Assembly (NCBI GenBank): GCA_040235375.1
Contig: JBECKQ010000190.1
Coordinates: 1 to 13,633 of the forward strand
Origin: JBECKQ01 sp040235375
GTDB lineage: Bacteria > Planctomycetota > Phycisphaerae > UBA1845
Reading direction: 5' to 3'
Length of the DNA: 13,633 nt
Part shown: positions 7,822 through 13,633 of the stretch, piece after piece
Layout of the letters: every line of letters starts with the position of its first letter
Position numbering within the stretch: position 1 is the first letter of the stretch
The notes under the pieces: generated by a model
What the model saw: only the letters and a program-made list of their open reading frames with translations
Databases searched by the model: none
What the model was told of the DNA's origin: nothing
Program-made: the position numbers and the translations under genes

Positions 7822-8078
7822 CGGAAGACTCCGCATTTGATGACATGCCAGAAGTCGAGAGTTTCCGCTGCCCGTGGTTTCTGGGCGGGCCGCCGCGGCA
7901 TTACTACCGCGACGCGGCTTGGAATCTCGCGGTTCCCCGCAGTACGATTTTTTGCGCAACCGTTCATGATCTCGCCGCGCGTCCAGAGCGCTGCGCGAAC
8001 TCGTCACTCGGCCGAGCGCCTCGCAAGTCCTTGGATCGAATCACTCAAGATCACCTTCACGCGGATCACCCAAGGGAC

Positions 8079-8114
8079 CTCGACATTTTGGACCAGCGCT
8101 GGTGGATCTGCGCG
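8079..8114 (-). repeat. Dispersed ~36-bp repeat, copy B
   Basis: Read on the minus strand it begins CGCGCAGATCCACCAGCGC and continues TGGTCCAAAATGTCGAG. It matches copy A at roughly 28 of 36 positions, with weaker similarity beyond. It contains the perfect 12-base palindrome ACCAGCGCTGGT. Unlike A and C, it has no intact gene ending next to it. Confidence 0.55.
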
Positions 8115-8221
8115 CGGAAGAAGATGCAGCCAATGTGACGTCGCAGTCGGGATCGCAATCGCCTGCGTCGGGCAGGGAAAAGAGTCATGCTTCACGATAT
8201 CCGAGGCTGTTTTGGCTTCGT

Positions 8222-8280
8222 TTCAGCGAGCCGGCGCGGTAGAATCTGGAGTCATCGGCCGCTGAAGCCAGCTCGCTGAA
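8222..8280. repeat. Perfect 10-base inverted repeat
   Basis: TTCAGCGAGC (8222-8231) and GCTCGCTGAA (8271-8280) are exact inverses around a 39-base centre. The centre can fold further (GCGG with CCGC). GGCTTC just upstream of the first arm can alternatively pair with GAAGCC inside the centre. No T-run follows, so it is not a standard terminator. It could be a structured RNA element or a protein-binding site. Confidence 0.5.
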
Positions 8281-8571
8281 CGATTCGGATCTGCCACCGT
8301 ATGCTGCGACGCCGAAGTGCGAAGCATCGGTTTGTCGGGAAAAGGATGGCAGGAACGGTGGATTCAGGCATAGCCATACCACGGACTAGCTTCGAGCACT
8401 ACGGAAAGCCATTGTTGGCTCGAACCGGGACTGCATGCCCGGTAAGGCGATATCTGCCGCTGCTTCGACCGAACACGGCGCTCAAGAGAATGCACATCCG
8501 TTCATTGGTTTCTTCACTGAGAGAACACGTCCTCAATCGGCCCCTCGGCCCTCGTTTCAGGAGAAGCCCCC

Positions 8572-11500
8572 ATGAATACCACACCACCTTTCGGCAACGG
8601 ACCAGGGCGGGGACCCGCCGCTGTGGTTGGCTTGCTCGTCGCCTTCCTGGCGCTGGGCGACGTAGAACCGACGTCGGCACAGGTGACCGGAACGAATGGT
8701 CTCGGATTCGATTCTGCCGAGCTTGGTTCGCTCGTCGACCAAACAGCCCGCAGGATCCCCAAACAGGCTCCAAACCCTCCGTCGCTCGTGCTCAACGTCG
8801 AAGTTGGCGAAACGCCGCTGGAGACGCCGGTTGATCCTGTGGATGTAGAGCAGTTACTCGCAGAAGATCGCAATCGTACCGACGCAGACAAGGTGCTTCG
8901 CTACAGCGTCGGGCGAGATGTTCTGCTGAATCCCTCCAATGAAGGGCGCTGGTACGATGTTCCCGGCCGTGGCCGTCTTTGGGTTGCCGATGTGGCCGCG
9001 CCGGGTGCCATGGGACTCCGGCTGCACTTCGCGGATGTCAATCTGCCACCGGGCGCAGAGGTCTTCGTCTATCCCCTTGCGGAACCCGTGCGCCTGATCG
9101 GGCCTTACCGGGGACATGGTCACCGTGGTGCGGGCGAATTCTGGACGGCGACTTTGTACGCCGACCATCTCCGCGTGGAGTACTTCGTTCCCCTTGGCGT
9201 CGGCGATGCGGCCGCGCGGACCGGATTCGTCATCGACGCGCTCCAACATGTCTACCGAGACCCGCGCGGTGGCGAAGGGCGGGCTGATCCAGATCGGGCC
9301 TGTCGCGACGATGTGACCTGTTACCCTTCCTGGGCGGGCACCGCCAACGCCGTGGCCCGCGTCGGCTATGTGAGCGGCAGCCAGGGTTATGTCTGCACCG
9401 GGACACTGCTCAATAGCCAGGCCGTGGACTTCACTCCGTATTTTCTGACCGCCGACCATTGCATTAATGATGCCGCCGAGGCCTTGAGCGCCGAGTTGTA
9501 CTGGTTCTACCAGACCGATCAGTGCAACGGCACCGCGCCGGCGCTGGGCGACGTGCTGCGGTCGGACGACTGCACATTGCTTGCCCACGGCTCGTCGACG
9601 GATTTCTCCCTGCTCATGGTGGAAGGCGAACTTCCAAGCGGTCTCACTTGGGCGGGCTGGACGAGTGGATCAATCTCTGACGGGACCGGCGCGACCGGAA
9701 TCCACCATCCGGCCGGCAGTTGGAAGCGAATCTCCTTCGGGGCGAAGTCGTCGACCACATCCACCCATCATTGGATCGACTGGAGCGACGGGGGCACAGA
9801 GGGTGGTTCTTCCGGATCGGGGATTTTCACCAACACGGGCGAGTATCTCTTCGGACAACTCAGCGGCAACGTTCCCGATTGCTATTACCAGGACAACTAT
9901 GGTGCGTTTTCCGTCTCATACCCGAGTATGTCATCTTTCCTGGCGGGTGGAAGTGACGACGCCCTCGAGGACAACGATTCCTGTGCATCGGCCCGCACCG
10001 TTGGAGCCGGCCTCTGGACGGACCTCGTCGTAAAGTCAGTCGATGAGGACTGGTACAACATCAGCATTCCGGCCGGCAAGGCGCTTAAGGTCGACCTGAC
10101 CTTCCTGGACGCCTACGGCGACATTGACGTCAGGCTCTATGATGTGTGTGGCGGTACGGTCATAACGTCCGCAACCAGCAGCACGGACAACGAATCGCTA
10201 TCGTTCACCAACACTGGAGCCACGGCCGTTTATCGCCTCCGGGTTTACCTTTACTCGGACACCCGTAACGAATATGACATGACTATCGAGATCGTTGATC
10301 GTTGCTTCACGCCTCCGGACTACGACGCGGTGATCGTGCCCGAGTGCAACTGGCAGACCACCGGCCTGGAGACCATCGGTATCGAGGGTTGCCGAATCTA
10401 CACGATGTACTTGTACGCCGACCGGTTTTACGATTTCAGCTTGTGCGATAACGACGGTGTCGGCGCGTACGCGAATTCCGGCGACGGCGACCTAACCATG
10501 TACAGTGATGTCGGCACGCAACTATGGTACATCGATGGGTCATCAAGCTGTGGATATGACGCATCGACGCTGAGCACGGTATATCAGGCGTGGTCTCCGC
10601 CGTACTTCGGATACTATTACCTCAAGGTAAGCGAGTACTACGACGACGGCATGACGTACGTCCTTGCCCACAAGTACAGCCCACCCGATCCGTGCTCCAA
10701 TCCGTTTCCGATGTTTGATGGTACCCCTTACGCCGGGACGCTCGAGTCCTGCGGGCTCTGGAGCGACTACAGCGATTGCGCCTGGTCCGAGCCGGGAGAG
10801 GAAAGGGCCTACACGTTCACGACCTCCATTGCCGGGACGTACACGATCACTGCGGGGCAGACGGCGGGCGATCCCGATTTCTTCTTGATGAGCGCATGCG
10901 ATCCGGCGAGCACCAACATCATCGGTACGTGTTGGAATGCCGGTGTCCAGAGCGTGTCCCTTGCGGCAGCGACGACCTATTACCTCATCGTCGACAATTA
11001 CCTTAGTGGGGCAACGTCGGAGTACACGTTGCGTATCGATTTCCCGCCATCCGATCCGCCAGACCCGGTGGTCTCATCGTATGATTGCGGCAGCACGCTG
11101 CTGACGCGATCCGGCTCACCGTCGGCCAACGTGACCTGGTACTGGCAGGGGACGACTTGCGGAACGAGCACATCGCTGGGCTCAGGGCCGACGTACAACG
11201 CGACGATGGCCGGCACGTACTACATCCGCGCCCAGCACGACCTGACCGGCGAATGGTCGGCTGGCTGCGGCAGCGTGCCAGCAGTCGTCTATCCGATTCC
11301 CTCAACGCCGTCGAACGCGATGGCCAATCCGTCGACGATTTGCGCGGGTGCCTCGTCAACGCTGAGCGCAACGGTCGACGGAGGGGTGATCGACTGGTAC
11401 GACGGGTCTTGCGGAGAAGGATATGTTGGAACTGGCTTCTCGATCGGTGTCGGTCCCGGGACGACAAGAACGTATTACGCGCGAACGCGGGACATGACCA

Positions 11501-12033
11501 GCGGTTGCGAGAGCCCAGACTGCGCCACGGTGACGGTGGGGGTGATCGCTGAAGGTGACCGATGTGGTGATTCGACGGACACGGATTGCGACAATCCCGA
11601 CAGATGCCTCGCAGGCATTTGCGCGGACTACCTCGAACCACTGGGCACCGTGTGTACGGATGACGGGAACGTCTGCACGGACAGCGAGTGTGACGGCCTT
11701 GGCAACTGCCTAGCCTACAATAACAGCAATCCATGCGATGATGGTCTCTTCTGTAACGGTCTCGACACCTGCGCTGCCGGACATTGCGTTCAGCACGCCG
11801 GCGACCCATGCGTCCCCAGCGCCTGGTGTGAAGAGGGTGGCGACCAGTGCATCGCCTACGGCAACGGCGACTTCGAGCCGGACGGTGACGTGGATCTGCG
11901 CGACTTCGCCCGTTTCCAGTGTTGCTTCGACGATTCGGCCTTGGGCGGTTGCGAGCCAGCCAACATGAGTGGCGACGAATTAGTCGACTTGGCGGACTTC
12001 GCCCTGTTTGCCGACCAGATCTCGGGTCCTTAG
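8572..12033 (+). CDS. Secreted trypsin-fold peptidase (lysyl-endopeptidase-like) with PPC, Ig-like, Cys-rich and dockerin-like modules
   Basis: A 1153-residue exported serine peptidase. The ATG at 8572 follows AGGAGA (8559-8564) by seven bases, and a signal peptide covers residues 1 to about 36. After a pro-region, the peptidase domain spans about 250-455. The triad is visible: His296 in LTADHCIN, Asp344 in SSTDFSLLM, and Ser414 in GGSSGSG. The layout, with CTGTLLNS before the His block, resembles Achromobacter-type lysyl endopeptidases; Lys specificity is inferred, not shown. Three pre-peptidase C-terminal-like domains follow (about 462-580, 585-705, 706-825), then two Ig-like segments (about 828-990). 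Next comes a Cys-rich region (about 995-1098) with repeats such as CTDSECDGLGNC and CNGLDTCAAGHC. The terminal dockerin-like module (1099-1153) has GDFEPDGDVDLRDFARFQCC and ends in GP. It stands alone between non-coding regions and probably degrades extracellular protein. Confidence 0.92.
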   Translation: MNTTPPFGNGPGRGPAAVVGLLVAFLALGDVEPTSAQVTGTNGLGFDSAELGSLVDQTARRIPKQAPNPPSLVLNVEVGETPLETPVDPVDVEQLLAEDRNRTDADKVLRYSVGRDVLLNPSNEGRWYDVPGRGRLWVADVAAPGAMGLRLHFADVNLPPGAEVFVYPLAEPVRLIGPYRGHGHRGAGEFWTATLYADHLRVEYFVPLGVGDAAARTGFVIDALQHVYRDPRGGEGRADPDRACRDDVTCYPSWAGTANAVARVGYVSGSQGYVCTGTLLNSQAVDFTPYFLTADHCINDAAEALSAELYWFYQTDQCNGTAPALGDVLRSDDCTLLAHGSSTDFSLLMVEGELPSGLTWAGWTSGSISDGTGATGIHHPAGSWKRISFGAKSSTTSTHHWIDWSDGGTEGGSSGSGIFTNTGEYLFGQLSGNVPDCYYQDNYGAFSVSYPSMSSFLAGGSDDALEDNDSCASARTVGAGLWTDLVVKSVDEDWYNISIPAGKALKVDLTFLDAYGDIDVRLYDVCGGTVITSATSSTDNESLSFTNTGATAVYRLRVYLYSDTRNEYDMTIEIVDRCFTPPDYDAVIVPECNWQTTGLETIGIEGCRIYTMYLYADRFYDFSLCDNDGVGAYANSGDGDLTMYSDVGTQLWYIDGSSSCGYDASTLSTVYQAWSPPYFGYYYLKVSEYYDDGMTYVLAHKYSPPDPCSNPFPMFDGTPYAGTLESCGLWSDYSDCAWSEPGEERAYTFTTSIAGTYTITAGQTAGDPDFFLMSACDPASTNIIGTCWNAGVQSVSLAAATTYYLIVDNYLSGATSEYTLRIDFPPSDPPDPVVSSYDCGSTLLTRSGSPSANVTWYWQGTTCGTSTSLGSGPTYNATMAGTYYIRAQHDLTGEWSAGCGSVPAVVYPIPSTPSNAMANPSTICAGASSTLSATVDGGVIDWYDGSCGEGYVGTGFSIGVGPGTTRTYYARTRDMTSGCESPDCATVTVGVIAEGDRCGDSTDTDCDNPDRCLAGICADYLEPLGTVCTDDGNVCTDSECDGLGNCLAYNNSNPCDDGLFCNGLDTCAAGHCVQHAGDPCVPSAWCEEGGDQCIAYGNGDFEPDGDVDLRDFARFQCCFDDSALGGCEPANMSGDELVDLADFALFADQISGP

Positions 12034-12064
12034 GTTGGAATCACGAGCCGTACGACGGGCGTTT

Positions 12065-12100
12065 CGCGCGGGTCCACGAGAGCAGGTTCAGTATGTCGGT
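12065..12100 (+). repeat. Dispersed ~36-bp repeat, copy C
   Basis: CGCGCGGGTCCACGAGAGC followed by AGGTTCAGTATGTCGGT matches copy A at about 29 of 36 positions. It starts 32 bases past the peptidase stop codon and is in the same orientation as that gene, the same relation copy A has to the lamin-tail gene. Confidence 0.6.
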
Positions 12101-12194
12101 ACGCTGGCCTTTGCCTTTCGAGAGCTGCGGAGGAGATGGTGCGCCGCCTGTATCGAGCCGCGCGACGGAACTCGCCCTTGTCGTCTCTCACCCA

Positions 12195-12462
12195 GAACCG
12201 GCCACTGATTATCACTTGAAAACCGGCCATTTTGAGGAGGCGTTGCTTCGGGGTGTCGCCCCTTTCGATCCATGGTGGATCGGAGGAGGTGGGTATGGCG
12301 AACCGGCTCAAAATGGCGCAAGTCCACGCAATACATGTGCTTGGCGAGCCGAAGTGATCGCAGCGGCGGATTGCCCGGGAACTGGGCATTCACTGCGAGA
12401 CGGTGGGTCGTTACCTGCGGCTGGCGCGGGAAGGGTCGCTGCCGGACGCGACCGGCGGCCCG
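12195..12462 (+). mobile_element. Left-end remnant of an IS21-family insertion sequence
   Basis: The remnant has AACCGGCCA repeated at 12196-12204 and 12221-12229 (the second within TTGAAAACCGGCCA), like the multiple terminal repeats of IS21 elements. These are followed by the N-terminal coding part of istA. The rest of istA, istB and the right end are missing. The outer boundaries are approximate. The right junction with the zinc-ribbon fragment falls somewhere near 12445-12462. Confidence 0.65.
12262..12286 (+). promoter_or_regulatory. Hairpin hiding the istA ribosome binding site
   Basis: CTTTCGATCCA (12262-12272) pairs with TGGATCGGAGG (12276-12286) around a three-base loop, giving eleven pairs including two G-U. 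The second arm contains GGAGG of the ribosome binding site. A GGGG/CCCC hairpin (12250-12253 with 12259-12262) sits just upstream. Insertion sequences such as IS10 are known to hide the transposase start this way in read-through transcripts; applying that here is inference. Confidence 0.5.
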
Positions 12463-12465
12463 TAG
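12295..12465 (+). pseudogene. istA: Broken istA transposase fragment (IS21 family)
   Basis: From the ATG at 12295, five bases after GGAGGAGG (12282-12289), the frame reads MANRLKMAQVHAIHVLGEPK, a TGA stop (12355-12357), then SQRRIARELGIHCETVGRYL and RLAREGSLP before TAG at 12463. This is the N-terminal helix-turn-helix of IS21-type IstA. The in-frame TGA stands where the family usually has Trp (WSQRRIARELGI), consistent with a single G-to-A change. A Cys (HCETV) replaces the usual Arg. Only about 56 of several hundred codons remain, and the integrase core is gone. The fragment is inactive and marks an old insertion beside the DUF3150 gene. Confidence 0.82.
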
Positions 12466-12533
12466 ACGATTGGAACGACGGTCGACGAACCGCATTCCGG
12501 GCACCGCGGCGGCTTATCCTTGCTGTGTGACAT
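12411..12533 (-). pseudogene. 5' fragment of a small zinc-ribbon protein gene
   Basis: The minus-strand ATG at 12533 has a moderate ribosome binding site (GAGAGGG about six bases upstream) and opens a 40-residue frame starting MSHSKDKPPRCPECG, then SSTVVPIVYGPP. The CPxCG knuckle followed by VVPIVYG resembles small zinc-ribbon proteins that normally continue with a Gly-rich stretch and a second Cys pair. Here, after about residue 27, the frame runs into the reverse strand of the istA fragment and stops at TAA (12411), so the second Cys pair is missing. I read it as a gene cut by the IS21 insertion or a later deletion. It is divergent from the DUF3150 gene. Family recognition is from memory of the motif. 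Confidence 0.45.
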
Positions 12534-12593
12534 GACTGGCCCTCTCGTCGACGGTCCGGAACCCCGATTTTAGCCAATTGACCTTCTTTATAC

Positions 12594-12605
12594 GGAGAAA
12601 TCTCC
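12594..12605 (+). promoter_or_regulatory. Ribosome binding site inside a short palindrome before the DUF3150 start
   Basis: GGAGAAATCTCC lies immediately before the ATG at 12606. GGAG is the ribosome binding site, eight bases from the start, and it can pair with CTCC directly abutting the ATG. The stem is short and would be only weakly stable. Confidence 0.5.
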
Positions 12606-13583
12606 ATGACCACCATCACCGCGCCTGCTCCGCAGGCCAACCCGGCTTCCGCCAACGGCGAGAAGCCCATCAACCTGTTCCAGCTCGGCTGTTTGTTCGT
12701 CATCCGCACGAGCTACTGGTCATGCCGGATCAGCAACGAAACGACGGAATTCAACCTGTCGGCCGGCGAGATCGAGAGCCGGGCCATCGCCAGCTTCGGC
12801 TCCAAAGACCTGATCGATCCCGAAAAGACCCGCAAGCTGTTCCAAGCCATCGAGAAGAAGGCCCGCCACGTCCTCGAAAAGCACTCCCGGCCATTCGCTG
12901 CGGCCAACGCCCATTTCGTGCCCTGGAGCCACGTGCCGACCGTCGTCGAGCAGCTGCAGGCGCTCAAGGCCGAGTTCGACGCCGCCGTCCAGCAGTTCCT
13001 CGACGAGTACCCGAGCCTGCGGGCGGCGTGGCAGGCCGAGCACCCGGACATCCCCGACGCGTGCTATCCGCTGCCCATGGCCCTGCCCGGCAAATTCGCG
13101 TTCAACTGGCACGCCTTCAAGGTCACCGGCGCGCCGGAGCTGACCGCCGTCGAGGACATCGAGATGGAGCTGGAGCAGCGCCGCGTCCGCGCCGAGCAGG
13201 TCCAGCTGATGGAGGCCGGCCTGCGCCGCGAGTGCCAGGAGTTCGTCGCGGAGTACATCCTGTCGTTCCGACGGGAGGTGGCCGAGTTCTGCGATCAGGT
13301 GATCACCGCCAAGGGCCAGGTGCACGGCAAGACGCTGAACAGCATCCGCGACCGCATCGACCGGTTTCACGCCATGAACGTGTTCGGCGATGCCGACGCG
13401 GCGTCCAAGCTGGCCCAGCTCAAGCAGCAGATCGCCGGGCTGACCGGCCAGGACCTCGCTCAGCAGCCGGACGTGGTCGCCAGGCTCAACGCCGCCTGCC
13501 AGGCGATCAAGAACACGGTGCTCGATCCGGCCAACGTCAGCAAGCTGACCGGGCGGCTTAAGCGGCGGGTGGTGCTTGATTGA
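12606..13583 (+). CDS. DUF3150 domain-containing protein
   Basis: A 325-residue cytoplasmic protein without a signal peptide or membrane segment. The ATG at 12606 follows GGAG at 12594. Residues about 24-320 match the DUF3150 pattern: an early FVIRTSYWSCR, then FGSKDLIDPEKTRKLFQAIE and RHVLEKHSRPF, a helical region with the spacing ALKAEFDAAVQQFLDEYP, and long amphipathic helices (about 190-230 and 270-310) likely to form coiled coils. The molecular function of DUF3150 is unknown to me; such genes are often found near CobS/MoxR-like ATPase and CobT-like VWA genes on plasmids or integrated elements. Third codon positions are almost all G or C, more so than in the exported-protein genes to the left. 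Another start codon follows 22 bases after the stop, suggesting an operon. Confidence 0.85.
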   Translation: MTTITAPAPQANPASANGEKPINLFQLGCLFVIRTSYWSCRISNETTEFNLSAGEIESRAIASFGSKDLIDPEKTRKLFQAIEKKARHVLEKHSRPFAAANAHFVPWSHVPTVVEQLQALKAEFDAAVQQFLDEYPSLRAAWQAEHPDIPDACYPLPMALPGKFAFNWHAFKVTGAPELTAVEDIEMELEQRRVRAEQVQLMEAGLRRECQEFVAEYILSFRREVAEFCDQVITAKGQVHGKTLNSIRDRIDRFHAMNVFGDADAASKLAQLKQQIAGLTGQDLAQQPDVVARLNAACQAIKNTVLDPANVSKLTGRLKRRVVLD

Positions 13584-13584
13584 A

Positions 13585-13605
13585 TCAGATTCCAGGACAA
13601 TCTGA
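13585..13605 (+). promoter_or_regulatory. Hairpin presenting the ribosome binding site of the last gene
   Basis: TCAGATT (13585-13591) and AATCTGA (13599-13605) are exact inverses around the loop CCAGGAC. The loop holds AGGA, the probable ribosome binding site of the gene starting at 13606, so the site would be displayed rather than hidden. Confidence 0.5.
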
Positions 13606-13633
13606 ATGGCTAAACACCGACCTTCTGCCGACC
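13606..13633 (+). CDS. 5' end of the gene downstream of DUF3150
   Basis: Nine codons are visible, reading MAKHRPSAD. AGGA (13594-13597) lies eight bases before the ATG, and the gap from the DUF3150 stop is 22 bases, so the two genes are likely co-transcribed. The product cannot be named. From the usual neighbours of DUF3150 genes an ATPase or another element-borne gene is possible, but that is a guess. Confidence 0.55.

Larger units (their letters stand above)
7822..8571. other. Long gene-poor region upstream of the peptidase gene
   Basis: About 750 bases with no gene I can support. The region contains repeat copy B, a perfect 10-base inverted repeat (8222-8231 with 8271-8280) and a six-pair hairpin (ACCGGG 8424-8429 with CCCGGT 8438-8443). 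I could not find a convincing promoter for the peptidase gene. The open frames here (7774-8265, 7845-8138, 8301-8834 plus; 8004-8195 minus) have atypical composition and no domains. Confidence 0.5.

Noticed and set aside
7809..7967. 52-codon minus-strand frame overlapping the start of the ribbon-helix-helix-like gene
   Set aside because: The overlap would suit translational coupling, but the ribosome binding site is weak and the sequence is not protein-like enough to call.
8412..8425. tRNA T-arm-like GGTTCGAGCC on the minus strand
   Set aside because: The flanking bases do not form the five-pair T stem, and no acceptor or anticodon arms can be built.
8301..8834. 177-codon plus-strand frame before the peptidase
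   Set aside because: It overlaps the peptidase's signal peptide region in another frame and shows no ribosome binding site or recognisable domain.
12578..13561. 327-codon plus-strand frame overlapping DUF3150
   Set aside because: Its Arg/Pro/Gly-rich translation is a +1-type shadow; the DUF3150 frame has family motifs and a ribosome binding site.

Overview
The window looks like a piece of a planctomycete chromosome, most likely Phycisphaerae-like. The base composition is GC-rich. The large genes encode exported modular proteins of types common in that phylum: a PEP-CTERM protein, a TIGR03790-family protein, CHRD and lamin-tail domains, 'ACC' cysteine repeats, and dockerin-like C-termini with the pattern GDFxxDGDVDLxDFxxFQxC. 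This is inferred from gene content; there is no rRNA or other marker gene in the window.

Layout from left to right. Positions 1-360: the 5' end of a minus-strand gene leaving the window, its hairpin-embedded ribosome binding site, and a doubtful small ORF. Positions 358-2694 (minus): a CHRD / double lamin-tail / dockerin-like exported protein. Positions 2695-3213: a divergent promoter region with a long structured leader in front of a PEP-CTERM gene (3214-3906). Positions 4051-7158: a TIGR03790-family protein with two dockerin-like modules. Positions 7159-8571: a gene-poor stretch with one probable small ribbon-helix-helix gene (7555-7821, minus), inverted repeats and copies of a dispersed repeat. 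Positions 8572-12033: a large secreted trypsin-fold peptidase (lysyl-endopeptidase-like) with pre-peptidase C-terminal domains, Ig-like domains, a Cys-rich region and a dockerin-like tail. Positions 12034-12605: debris made of another repeat copy, the left end of an IS21-family element with a broken istA, and the 5' fragment of a zinc-ribbon gene. Positions 12606-13583: a DUF3150 gene, then the first codons of a downstream gene.

How the parts relate. The left 12 kb is a cell-surface/secretome cluster. Four consecutive large genes carry signal peptides, and each ends in a C-terminal module that could be used for sorting or anchoring (one PEP-CTERM, three dockerin-like). No exosortase, cohesin or scaffoldin gene is present. 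The right end, after the IS21 debris, has a visibly stronger G/C preference at third codon positions and belongs to a different context, probably an integrated or plasmid-like island.

The most unusual signals are (i) a roughly 36-bp dispersed repeat with three clear copies and one partial one, two of them just past the stop codon of a dockerin-protein gene, (ii) a terminator-like long hairpin nested inside a long-range helix in the PEP-CTERM leader, and (iii) ribosome binding sites lying within inverted repeats at four starts. I saw no defence system, CRISPR array, tRNA or rRNA.
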